This document shows positions 30,916 to 38,764 of a DNA stretch of 49,792 nucleotides, piece after piece; position 1 is the stretch's first letter; each line of letters opens with the position of its first letter. Made by a program: the position numbers and the translations under genes. The notes under the pieces are model-generated. The model had not been told where the DNA came from, searched no databases, and saw only the letters and a program-made list of their open reading frames with translations. The stretch covers positions 1 through 49,792 of the forward strand of contig JAFLBM010000029.1 of assembly GCA_017303455.1 (NCBI GenBank), written 5' to 3'. This DNA comes from Chitinophagales bacterium (GTDB taxonomy: Bacteria > Bacteroidota > Bacteroidia > Chitinophagales > Chitinophagaceae).

Positions 30916-31889
30916 TTGAGTTCGCTTTGCAGGTCCAGGAACGGGAATTGATCCATCAGTTCCTTTGTCTTTTCGGCATGTGCTTTCAAAAATTGCTGGT
31001 GTGCGGCTGTTGCGGGTTGAAAAGCCTTATGCTTTCTTGCAATCACAATTTTCCTGATCTCTTCCATCAACGGCCTGGCAACGGGATCAATGCAAGTTTC
31101 AGTGAATTTCTCCAACACAAAGGAAGTGGCCATATAATTGGGATGTGCCAGGTCAATATCATAAAAACGGTAATCCCTTAACACATCAATCACCAGTTCA
31201 TAAGCCGGGAAATAATACAAGCGGTCAAACTTGTTCACCATATGATGAACAGATTCAATCAGCCTGGCCTTGCTTCGATTATTCTCCACTACCCCATCTC
31301 TTATATGGCGGACAGGGCTGACTGTGAAAATGATCTTCAGTTTGGGATTAAATTGCAAAAGCTGGTGATAGGTATTATCCAGCATTGTGATGGTCTCATC
31401 AATTGACAGCAAATGTTTAGTAAACCACTGGCCCGGTGCCCGGTGACAATTAGCCACGCCTTCCCCTGTTTTATTATTGGCAACTTCAGTAAGCCGGTAA
31501 GAGAAAGAGGAACCCAATGTGATAATGATCCAGTCGGCTTCTTTCAAAAATGCATGGGCCCTTTGTTGTGATTCGTTAATTACTTTTATTGCTTCCGCGG
31601 CACTGGTATTGGAAAACCGGCTGTGATGCTGCCAGCTATGCCACACTTCATTCAGTTGAAAAAGATCCTCCTCCTTGTACTGCCTGTTCTGAATATAAGA
31701 GGTAAGGCTTTTACAAACGCTGGCAGGATCAAATAGTATCCCGTTAGGATTCTGCAATACAGAAAACTTAAGTTCTTCCAGTGCATTGCCAATATGTTCT
31801 GTAAAACAGGAGCCGATCAGTAATAACTTATCCTTATACCCGATTGGTTCCGGAAGTTTTTTTATGTCAATATTTACCATGAAATCCAT
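30900..31889 (-). CDS. GSCFA-domain protein
   Basis: 329 residues, no signal peptide. The family signature appears as 'LLLIGSCFTEHIGNALEELKF' with the nucleophile-like Ser28, then 'WIITLGSS'-type strands, 'FTVSPVRHIRDGVVENNRSKARLIESV' (in parts) and the closing 'YDIDLAHPNYMA' with the Asp and His expected in SGNH-like hydrolases. GSCFA proteins are a GDSL-esterase relative of unknown substrate. It is the last gene of the minus-strand run rlmB-mvaB-GSCFA, 25 bp after mvaB, and converges on galM with a 16-bp overlap. An alternative start is the ATG at 31880. Confidence 0.9.
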   Translation of the reverse strand: MDFMVNIDIKKLPEPIGYKDKLLLIGSCFTEHIGNALEELKFSVLQNPNGILFDPASVCKSLTSYIQNRQYKEEDLFQLNEVWHSWQHHSRFSNTSAAEAIKVINESQQRAHAFLKEADWIIITLGSSFSYRLTEVANNKTGEGVANCHRAPGQWFTKHLLSIDETITMLDNTYHQLLQFNPKLKIIFTVSPVRHIRDGVVENNRSKARLIESVHHMVNKFDRLYYFPAYELVIDVLRDYRFYDIDLAHPNYMATSFVLEKFTETCIDPVARPLMEEIRKIVIARKHKAFQPATAAHQQFLKAHAEKTKELMDQFPFLDLQSELNYFSS

Positions 31890-31914
31890 ACACGAAATTT
31901 AATCCCGCACCGGG

Positions 31915-32778
31915 TTATATAAATATTTCTCCGGCTATCCGGAGACTCTCCGTCAATGCTTCTTTATTCAAACCGGGCAATATTCCTTTTGATTCAAAAT
32001 AACTGATCATTAATTCCGTATTCATATTACCCACTAATTCATCATCCGCCATGGGGCAGCCGCCAATTCCTTTTAAAGCACCGTCAAATCTTTTGCAACC
32101 CGCCCGGGCGGCTGCATCCAGCTTTTCCTTCCAGTTACCGGGTGTGGAGTGCAGGTGAACACCAATTTCTATTCCGGGTAATGATTCCACCAAGTAGCTG
32201 GTCATATCATAGACTTGTGCAGGAGTGGCTATGCCGACTGTATCCGCCAGCGAAATAATACCAATATCCATGGCCACCAGTTTATTCACCCATTCAAACA
32301 CCACTTCTTCATCATATGGATCACCATAAGGATTACCGAACCCCATGGAAATATAAACGACCAGTTCTTTACCGGTCTTTACACAAAGATTCTGTATCTC
32401 CTCCACCCGTCCGAGCGACTCTTCAATGGATGAATTTGTATTTCGTTGCTGAAATGTTTCAGACACAGAGAAAGGGAAGCCCAGGTAATTGATCGTTTCA
32501 AAAACACTGGCGGCTTCAGCTCCCCGGTAATTAGCAATGATGGCAAGCAATTTTGATGTGGTGGAAGAAATATCCAGACCTTTGATGACATCCTCTGTAT
32601 CTGCCATCTGTGGAATGGCTTTGGGTGAAACAAAACTCCCAAAATCAATCGTATCAAAACCAACTTTCAGTAAGGTATTGAGGTATCCTATTTTTTTCTC
32701 CGTCGGGATAAAACGCTTCCACCCCTGCATGGCATCACGGGGACATTCGATAAGTTTAATATTTTCTGCCTCTTTCAT
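31915..32778 (-). CDS. mvaB: Hydroxymethylglutaryl-CoA lyase
   Basis: 287 residues with a TIM-barrel HMGL-like fold. 'LIECPRDAMQGW' keeps the catalytic Arg14-Asp15 and Gln18 of the usual EVGPRDGLQ. The barrel metal ligands lie in 'GVHLHSTPGN', and the Cys loop is 'GIGGCPMADDELVGNMNTE', carrying the conserved GGCP. It cleaves HMG-CoA to acetyl-CoA and acetoacetate in leucine breakdown. Its ATG overlaps the rlmB stop by 4 bp (ATGA), so the pair is translationally coupled. No other leucine-catabolism genes are in the window, and the motif changes mean a related lyase activity cannot be excluded. Confidence 0.85.
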   Translation of the reverse strand: MKEAENIKLIECPRDAMQGWKRFIPTEKKIGYLNTLLKVGFDTIDFGSFVSPKAIPQMADTEDVIKGLDISSTTSKLLAIIANYRGAEAASVFETINYLGFPFSVSETFQQRNTNSSIEESLGRVEEIQNLCVKTGKELVVYISMGFGNPYGDPYDEEVVFEWVNKLVAMDIGIISLADTVGIATPAQVYDMTSYLVESLPGIEIGVHLHSTPGNWKEKLDAAARAGCKRFDGALKGIGGCPMADDELVGNMNTELMISYFESKGILPGLNKEALTESLRIAGEIFI

Positions 32779-33539
32779 CCTAACCGTTGTTTCATGGCTA
32801 CGTATAGTATGATCCCGGTGGCAACGGAAACGTTGAGTGATTCAAATTCACCCGCCATCGGGATCTTTATTTTCTCATCACAGATTTTCATTAATGCCGG
32901 GTAGATACCTTTTTCTTCACTTCCCATTACAATGGCACAAGGCTCTTTATAATTACAATCGGCTACATTTTTTGGGGCTGTCATTTCACTGGCAAAAACT
33001 TTGATACCATTCAGGTGCAGTTCATCCACTGCTTTCATTAAACTATTGACCCGGCAAACCGGTATGGTTTCTAAAGCCCCGGCAGAAGTTAATATCGCAT
33101 CTTCATTCAATGCCCCCACTCCTTTATCCGGGATAATGATGGCATGCACACCGCAGCAAAGTGCTGTACGGGCTATACCGCCGATATTGCGTATATCCGT
33201 AATGCCGTCGAGCATCAGCAATAAAGGCGCTTCGCCATTCTCGATGACCAGCGAAATAACATCCTGCAGGTTTTGGTACTGAACTTTAGCGATCTGCGCC
33301 ACACAACCGTCGTGGTTGGTTACATTAAAGCTATTCAGTTTTACAGCAGGTACATAATTTACCGGCACCCCGTTTTGAGCAGCTGCTCTTTTTATTTCGC
33401 TGACGTCTTCACCGGTAGCTCTTGTATCAAGATAGATCCTGTCTAATTGCTGGCCGGTCCGCAAGGCTTCGATGACAGCATTTTTGCCAATCACTAAGGA
33501 ACTTTTTTTCGGTCGGTGCTGTTGCCTGAAATTTTTCAC
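32775..33539 (-). CDS. rlmB: 23S rRNA (guanosine-2'-O)-methyltransferase, SpoU/RlmB type
   Basis: 254 residues. The N-terminal substrate-binding domain ('SLVIGKNAVIEALRTGQQLDRIYL') is followed by the SPOUT knot: motif 1 'DGITDIRNIGGIARTALCCGVHAI', motif 2 'CAIVMGSEEKGIYPALM' and motif 3 'IPMAGEFESLNVSVATGIILYVA'. It probably methylates the ribose of a 23S rRNA guanosine (G2251 in E. coli); members also modify tRNA, so the target is inferred. It heads the operon with mvaB. Confidence 0.92.
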   Translation of the reverse strand: MKNFRQQHRPKKSSLVIGKNAVIEALRTGQQLDRIYLDTRATGEDVSEIKRAAAQNGVPVNYVPAVKLNSFNVTNHDGCVAQIAKVQYQNLQDVISLVIENGEAPLLLMLDGITDIRNIGGIARTALCCGVHAIIIPDKGVGALNEDAILTSAGALETIPVCRVNSLMKAVDELHLNGIKVFASEMTAPKNVADCNYKEPCAIVMGSEEKGIYPALMKICDEKIKIPMAGEFESLNVSVATGIILYVAMKQRLG

Positions 33540-33580
33540 TTTTCAAAATTAAGGTTTTGCCACAGAGGCACTGAAACAAT

Positions 33581-33616
33581 AAACCCCGAATGATTTTCTA
33601 ATCTTTCGGGGTTTTT
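33581..33616. terminator. Intrinsic terminator-like hairpin
   Basis: A 10-bp stem AAACCCCGAA/TTCGGGGTTT (33581-33590 with 33605-33614) has a 14-nt loop. The U tract is weak on both strands (TTTTT on plus, TTTATTG on minus). It lies downstream of metK and upstream of rlmB. Confidence 0.7.
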
Positions 33617-33619
33617 AAA

Positions 33620-33655
33620 GCCCCTTCTGCGGAGGGGCTGCCTGTCGGCAGGCAG
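33620..33655. repeat. REP-like double hairpin between metK and rlmB
   Basis: Two adjacent hairpins: GCCCCT...AGGGGC (33620-33638) and CTGCCTG-TCGG-CAGGCAG (33638-33655). The CTGCCTGTCGGCAGGCAG unit with neighbouring GGGGAGG is a motif I know from intergenic regions of many Bacteroidota genomes. Confidence 0.6.
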
Positions 33656-33668
33656 GGTTTGGGGAGGC

Positions 33669-34925
33669 CTATTTCAACCCAAATGCTTTTTTCACTTTAC
33701 CCACATAATCCAGTTTCTCCCAGGTAAACAACTCCACTTTCTTGGTCACTTTCTTACCATCAGGAGAAGTGAATGTTTTTTCCACCACTTCGGGCTTGCG
33801 GCCCATATGTCCGTAAGCGGCTGTTTCGCTGTAAATAGGATTACGCAGTTTCAATCGCTGTTCAATAAAATAAGGACGCATATCAAAAACGCTTTCCACG
33901 ATCTTACTGATCTCGCCATCTGTCAGGTCAACTTTTGCAGTACCATACGTATTAACGTTGATGCTGGTGGGTTGTGCCACACCGATCGCATAAGAAACCT
34001 GTACGAGTATTTCACTGGCCACACCGGCAGCTACGAGGTTCTTGGCAATATGACGGGTTGCATAAGCTGCTGAACGATCCACTTTGGAAGGATCTTTACC
34101 ACTGAAAGCACCGCCACCATGTGCACCTTTGCCACCGTAAGTATCTACAATGATCTTACGACCGGTGAGACCGGTATCACCGTGCGGACCACCGATTACA
34201 AATTTACCGGTTGGGTTAACGTGGTATTTGATATCGCTGTTGAAGAGCTTAGCGTATTTTTTATACTTGCTTTTGATCCTTGGGATCAGGATATTGATCA
34301 CATCAGCTTTGATCTTAGCCAGCATTTTTGCCTCGCTGTCAAAATCATCGTGCTGCGTGGAGATAACGATCGCATCAATACGAACGGGCTGGTTGTTATC
34401 ATCATATTCCAATGTTACCTGGCTCTTGGCATCAGGACGCAGGTAAGGCATTTTTGAATTTTTCTCCCGGCGGATAGCTGCCAGTTCGATCAGCAGGTTA
34501 TGAGCCAGGTCCAAGGCCAGTGGCATATAATGCTCTGTTTCATTGGTGGCATAGCCAAACATCATCCCCTGGTCACCGGCACCCTGCTCTTCTTTTTTCT
34601 TACGGTCAACTCCCTGGTTGATATCAGAAGATTGTTCGTGAATAGCTGACAGCACACCACAAGAGCTGGCTTCAAACATGTATTCACTTTTGGTATAACC
34701 GATCTTGCGGATGACGGCACGGGCTATCTCCTGCACATCCAGGTATGCCTTTGATTTTACTTCGCCGGCCAATACCACCTGGCCGGTGGTTACCAGTGTT
34801 TCGCAGGCCACTTTTGACTGTGCGTCAAAAGCAAGAAAATTATCGATCAGTGCATCCGATATCTGGTCGGCCACTTTATCGGGGTGTCCTTCAGAAACAC
34901 TTTCAGAAGTAAACAGGTAAGGCAT
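33669..34925 (-). CDS. metK: S-adenosylmethionine synthetase
   Basis: 418 residues. Conserved stretches: 'FTSESVSEGHPDKVADQISDA' in parts (His of the active site and metal-binding Asp), 'GAGDQGMMFGYA', 'GPHGDTGLTGRKIIVDTYGG' in parts, and the phosphate loop 'GGGAFSGKDPSKVDRSAAY'. It makes SAM from methionine and ATP; SAM is used by PrmA and the RlmB-type enzyme in this window. The 5' leader is only about 45 nt, too short for a SAM riboswitch. Longer than E. coli MetK (384) through loop insertions usual in Bacteroidota. Confidence 0.97.
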   Translation of the reverse strand: MPYLFTSESVSEGHPDKVADQISDALIDNFLAFDAQSKVACETLVTTGQVVLAGEVKSKAYLDVQEIARAVIRKIGYTKSEYMFEASSCGVLSAIHEQSSDINQGVDRKKKEEQGAGDQGMMFGYATNETEHYMPLALDLAHNLLIELAAIRREKNSKMPYLRPDAKSQVTLEYDDNNQPVRIDAIVISTQHDDFDSEAKMLAKIKADVINILIPRIKSKYKKYAKLFNSDIKYHVNPTGKFVIGGPHGDTGLTGRKIIVDTYGGKGAHGGGAFSGKDPSKVDRSAAYATRHIAKNLVAAGVASEILVQVSYAIGVAQPTSINVNTYGTAKVDLTDGEISKIVESVFDMRPYFIEQRLKLRNPIYSETAAYGHMGRKPEVVEKTFTSPDGKKVTKKVELFTWEKLDYVGKVKKAFGLK

Positions 34926-34961
34926 AAATGATTTTGTTTAATGATGAGTTAGTATTGAAAT

Positions 34962-34993
34962 AATAAAATCGGGTGCAAAGATAACACCCGATT
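34962..34993 (-). terminator. Intrinsic terminator after the DUF4270 gene
   Basis: A 9-bp stem AATCGGGTG/CACCCGATT (34967-34975 with 34985-34993). On the minus strand it is followed by TTATTATTT. The loop contains the -7 element of the metK promoter. Confidence 0.75.
34976..34983 (-). promoter_or_regulatory. -7 promoter element for metK
   Basis: On the minus strand TATCTTTG matches TAnnTTTG exactly, 50 bp before the metK ATG. It lies in the loop of the preceding terminator hairpin. No clear TTG -33 box at 20 bp. Confidence 0.5.
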
Positions 34994-35018
34994 CAATTCG
35001 TTTTAAACAGCTTTTCCA

Positions 35019-36494
35019 CTAAATTTTAGAGTAAATAAGCCGCAATCGCATCCGTTGCGTGGTATGGCTTCCTCCCCCGACTCTCACCCTTCCTTTCACG
35101 ATACCATTCAGGTTGGGGAAAAGCACCAATGTTTGATCCGAAACAAGCGGTGGCGTCCCATATTCTTCCCGCACTGAGTAGGGAGCCGACAACCGCAGGT
35201 CATACAGAGTAGAAGTGCCTGTCAGCACATGCTGCACATACCGGGAAATATTGAATTTCCAAACCTTGATCTTGTTGCCTGATCCATCAACAGTATTGAT
35301 GGGGAATGAACCAAAGGAACCCCGGTTATAATCGCTGCCATCAAAAGTCAGGTCATATGGTATTGTTCTGAACTGTTTTTTCGGCAGGATGATCGTTGGA
35401 TCAAAAGCATCCAGGTATAAGAATTCGGGAGCCGGGAATATGGTATCCGTATTATTATTATCATGCACCTGCTCCACGATCAGTTCGGCACGGTGAATCA
35501 GCCTGTTCCCGATCGTCAACAGGTCGGGCATCTTGATCCTTGCAAAAGAGCCCGGTGTATTTTGAATATAGACCAGGTTGTCTTCGGTTGGCCCCTGGAC
35601 CGTGCTTATTTCACCAATAGTATGGTTTCTTTCAACATAATTTGCCGCTGCACTTAAGGTAGTGAAACGGAAATAATCAACCGCTGTATCCCTGCCTAAT
35701 CCGCCAGCTTTGGGATACCTGTAATAAATAGCAAGTTTAGTTTGAGCTCCGCCAAGATCAAAACCCATCACCGCATTACCTGAAGACATGGATCGTAACG
35801 CAAATCCTTTGAATTTTGTTTTGAAGGCAGAATCGGAAGCATAAGCGCCATTAGTACCTGAAGTGGAATCATATCTCAATAACCGCCCGCCGAAGCTAGT
35901 GTCAAGCTTGATCCGCAACTGGTTCTTTGTTGTATCCTTCCTGGCAAAGACAGAATCATTTAAAACAGCAGGGAGAAAAGTACGGGTTCCTAACAAATTA
36001 GAATAACTGAAATGCTCCTTGCGGATGAGATAGACAGAATCGCTTTTAAATGGCTGAGATGGATTCTGATCAATCTCGTACACATTCACAGTCTGAGGTA
36101 CCAACGTATCACCGTATGTCTCTACGTAATTAAGCACTAAAACTACCGAGTCAATTTCGAGACTGTCTTTTCTTGCAAAGGCAAATTTATATACGGTTGG
36201 TTTTAGTTCCAGGAACATTCTTGCATCTGTTCCGCCAAACAATGGGTCATTATTAATTTTCCCCAGGAAAAATTCTTCGCTTCTTTCCAGGCGCTGCGAA
36301 TCAGATAAAAGATCGAACAAGCCATTAAAGGTTTGAACAGAAATGCTGGTATCGAAAGTGTTAATATTATCAACAACCGGGATCAGGTCGGCACCGAGTG
36401 TGGTGGCATCATTGATCTTGCGGCAGGAAGAAAATACGATAATAGAACTGGCAATGGTAACTCCAAGCAGTAAGAGTAGCTGTCTGTTCTTCAC
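35019..36494 (-). CDS. DUF4270 lipoprotein
   Basis: 491 residues. A lipoprotein signal ends VFSSC (Cys24), and 'GADLIPVVDNINTFDTSI' right after it is the start of DUF4270. The rest is beta-rich with 'RLERSEEFFLGKINNDPLFGGTDARMFLEL' (in parts) and a long C-terminal half resembling carbohydrate-binding or jelly-roll modules, ending 'RMRLRLIYSKI'. DUF4270 proteins are surface lipoproteins of Bacteroidota; their role is unknown. It is 31 bp downstream of the glycogen synthase-like gene on the same strand, a pairing that recurs in this phylum. Confidence 0.88.
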   Translation of the reverse strand: MKNRQLLLLLGVTIASSIIVFSSCRKINDATTLGADLIPVVDNINTFDTSISVQTFNGLFDLLSDSQRLERSEEFFLGKINNDPLFGGTDARMFLELKPTVYKFAFARKDSLEIDSVVLVLNYVETYGDTLVPQTVNVYEIDQNPSQPFKSDSVYLIRKEHFSYSNLLGTRTFLPAVLNDSVFARKDTTKNQLRIKLDTSFGGRLLRYDSTSGTNGAYASDSAFKTKFKGFALRSMSSGNAVMGFDLGGAQTKLAIYYRYPKAGGLGRDTAVDYFRFTTLSAAANYVERNHTIGEISTVQGPTEDNLVYIQNTPGSFARIKMPDLLTIGNRLIHRAELIVEQVHDNNNTDTIFPAPEFLYLDAFDPTIILPKKQFRTIPYDLTFDGSDYNRGSFGSFPINTVDGSGNKIKVWKFNISRYVQHVLTGTSTLYDLRLSAPYSVREEYGTPPLVSDQTLVLFPNLNGIVKGRVRVGGGSHTTQRMRLRLIYSKI

Positions 36495-36525
36495 GAAAAT
36501 AATTTATACCGGGTTATGGAATTGA

Positions 36526-37338
36526 TTATTTGGCAAGTTCGCCATACAGTTGTAAATAGTCTGTTAAATCTGATTCTGGATTAAATAACAGCGTTTTCTT
36601 CCCTCTTACTTTGGTAAACTCTTCCGTCAGTTTCTTATCGATCTTTTCTGCACCAAACGTAATAGCATCCGCATAAGATGCCGCACCGCGGAACATGGCA
36701 GTGTTATTCGCATCCTTATAAGCTTCCAGGTCTTTTTCTTTGATAGACGAATGTATAGTGGCCAGCTTTACAAAGTCGCTGCCCAGTTTTTCTTTGAATG
36801 TATTGGAGCCGATTGTATAAACGGTTTTGCTGTGTGCAAAAACAGGTTCTTTCTTGTAGACTGTTTTAAGGTAGGCAGGGATCAGTCCTGTCATCCAGCC
36901 GCTGCAATGAATAATATCAGGAGGCCAGCCGAATTTTTTCACTGTTTCCAATGCGCCTTTGCAAAAGAATACAGTACGGAGGCCATTGTCATCAAACCAT
37001 TTTTCATTTTCATCGTGAAAAACAAATTTGCGGCGGAACAGGTCTTCATTTTCTAAAAAATAAACCTGCAGCCTGGCACTGGGGAGAGAAGCCACTTTGA
37101 TCTGCAAAGGCATATCATCATTATCCACCGAAACATTGATACCCGAAAGGCGAACCACTTCATGCAGGCGGTGACGGCGTTCATTGATGGTCCCGAAACG
37201 GGGCATGATGCAACGAACCTCGAATCCATTGTCATTAGCCTTAATGGCCAGCTTATTGACGATCTCTGAAAATTCCGTTAGCTCCAGGTAGGGCGACATT
37301 TCGTTGGCAATGAACAGGATCCTTTTCTTAGCTGACAT
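36526..37338 (-). CDS. Half-length glycogen/starch synthase-like protein (GT5 N-terminal domain)
   Basis: 270 residues, against ~480 for a full GT5 glycogen synthase. It aligns with the N-terminal Rossmann domain: 'RILFIANEMSPYLELTEFSEIVNKLAIKA' in parts, 'EVRCIMPRFGTI', 'FCKGALETVKKFGWPPDIIHCSGWMTGLIPAYL', 'ADAITFGAEKI'. The ADP-glucose-binding KTGG motif that normally follows 'E.aP' is replaced by ELTE, and the whole C-terminal GT1-like domain with the catalytic Glu is absent. The protein therefore probably cannot make glycogen alone. Likely a conserved non-catalytic or regulatory homolog; the divergent neighbour is panC. Confidence 0.8.
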   Translation of the reverse strand: MSAKKRILFIANEMSPYLELTEFSEIVNKLAIKANDNGFEVRCIMPRFGTINERRHRLHEVVRLSGINVSVDNDDMPLQIKVASLPSARLQVYFLENEDLFRRKFVFHDENEKWFDDNGLRTVFFCKGALETVKKFGWPPDIIHCSGWMTGLIPAYLKTVYKKEPVFAHSKTVYTIGSNTFKEKLGSDFVKLATIHSSIKEKDLEAYKDANNTAMFRGAASYADAITFGAEKIDKKLTEEFTKVRGKKTLLFNPESDLTDYLQLYGELAK

Positions 37339-37376
37339 GGGCGTCTTTTTTGTTTAACTTTTTTTCTGAAAGGTGG

Positions 37377-37384
37377 CAAAGGTA
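37377..37384 (-). promoter_or_regulatory. -7 promoter element for the glycogen synthase-like/DUF4270 operon
   Basis: On the minus strand TACCTTTG matches TAnnTTTG exactly, 38 bp before the ATG at 37338. It lies in the 156-bp divergent region shared with panC. Confidence 0.5.
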
Positions 37385-37494
37385 ACCAATTTATGCTGAA
37401 AAGCGGCTGACAAAGCAAAGCCGGGGCTTTTGTACCCTTAATTCAACCCCGAAACACTAAGTTTACAGCCCATTTTAACCCAACGGGTCGTTTT

Positions 37495-38346
37495 ATGATC
37501 ATATTCAAAAAAGCAGCTGATCTCGGGCACTACCTTGCCGGGCAGAAGAAGCATAATAGATCAGTTGGCTTTGTCCCTACCATGGGTGCCCTGCACCAGG
37601 GACATATTTCCCTGCTGGAAGCCAGTAAAAAGGATAACGATATTACTATCAGCAGCATTTTTATCAACCCTGCCCAGTTCAACGACCCGGCCGATTTTGA
37701 AAAATACCCCGTCACAATTGAAAAGGATATTTACCTGCTGGAAAAAGCCGGATGCGATATCCTGTTTCTTCCTTCTGTGGCAGAAATTTATCCCGATGGT
37801 TTTCATAATCATAAACAGTATGATCTCGGTAAACTCGAAACCTTGCTGGAAGGCAAATTCCGCCCCGGCCATTTCCAGGGTGTATGTATGGTGGTGGAAC
37901 GATTACTTACTATTGTATGTCCCGGTAAATTTTACCTTGGTCAGAAGGATTACCAGCAATGCATGGTGATCAACCGGCTCATCCAATTAATGGGCATAGA
38001 AAATGACACTGCACTGGTGGTTTGCCCCACCCTTCGTGAGCCGGACGGCCTGGCTATGAGCAGCCGGAATATGCGGTTGAATGAAGAAGAAAGAAAAAAA
38101 GCTGTAGCTATCTACAACGTACTTACCGGCATTAAAAACAACCTGCGGCCATCTTCTCTTATTACTATGAAGAATAAAGCTGTTGAAGAACTGGCTGCTA
38201 AAGGCTTCAGGGTTGATTATGTCGAAATTGCTGATGCTGTTACATTGGAACCCGTTACTGAATGGGATGGCAGGCAAAAACTGGTAGCCCTTGTCGCTGC
38301 ATTTAATAATGAGGTAAGACTGATCGATAACATGCTGATCAATTAA
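37495..38346 (+). CDS. panC: Pantothenate synthetase (pantoate-beta-alanine ligase)
   Basis: 283 residues. The HIGH-type motif 'PTMGALHQGHISLL' (His34, His37), 'INPAQFNDPADFEKYP', 'GQKDYQQ' and 'REPDGLAMSSRNMRL' (KMSKS-like region) are all intact. It adenylates pantoate and joins it to beta-alanine. panD follows 20 bp downstream, supplying beta-alanine; panB is 5.4 kb away in the same direction. First gene of the plus-strand run. Confidence 0.97.
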   Translation: MIIFKKAADLGHYLAGQKKHNRSVGFVPTMGALHQGHISLLEASKKDNDITISSIFINPAQFNDPADFEKYPVTIEKDIYLLEKAGCDILFLPSVAEIYPDGFHNHKQYDLGKLETLLEGKFRPGHFQGVCMVVERLLTIVCPGKFYLGQKDYQQCMVINRLIQLMGIENDTALVVCPTLREPDGLAMSSRNMRLNEEERKKAVAIYNVLTGIKNNLRPSSLITMKNKAVEELAAKGFRVDYVEIADAVTLEPVTEWDGRQKLVALVAAFNNEVRLIDNMLIN

Positions 38347-38366
38347 AACTTATTTTTGCGTTCATT

Positions 38367-38711
38367 ATGCAGATCGAAGTATTAAAATCAAAAATTCACC
38401 GGGCGGTGATCACCGAAGCCAATCTACATTACGTAGGCAGTCTTACACTGGATGAAGACCTGATGGAGGCCGCTAACATCATCGAAAATGAAAAAGTACA
38501 GGTGGTGAATGTAAATAACGGCGAAAGACTGGAAACCTATGTGATCAAAGGAAAAAGAGGTTCAGGTATTGTTTGCCTCAACGGGCCTGCTGCCCGTCGT
38601 GGCATGGCAGGCGACCTGGTGGTGGTGATCTCTTATGCGATCATGGATTTTGAAAAAGCAAAATCTTTCAAGCCCTGGATCGTTTTCCCAAAAGAAGGAA
38701 ACATACTCTGA
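38367..38711 (+). CDS. panD: Aspartate 1-decarboxylase (pyruvoyl enzyme)
   Basis: 114 residues, the normal proenzyme length. 'MQIEVLKSKIHRAVITEANLHYVGSLTLDEDL' in parts shows the self-cleavage site Gly24-Ser25, at which the pyruvoyl group forms on the new alpha chain. 'NVNNGERLETYVI', 'GIVCLNGPAARRGMAGDLVVVISYA' in parts complete the family. It makes beta-alanine from aspartate for pantothenate synthesis. Confidence 0.97.
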   Translation: MQIEVLKSKIHRAVITEANLHYVGSLTLDEDLMEAANIIENEKVQVVNVNNGERLETYVIKGKRGSGIVCLNGPAARRGMAGDLVVVISYAIMDFEKAKSFKPWIVFPKEGNIL

Positions 38712-38764
38712 TATTCTTTACCCGGCACTTTGTAATGTAACTTCGTACCACTATTTTGTCATTC

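Noticed and set aside
34926..35018. SAM riboswitch ahead of metK
   Set aside because: The leader between the likely promoter and the ATG is about 45 nt and lacks the conserved SAM riboswitch junctions.
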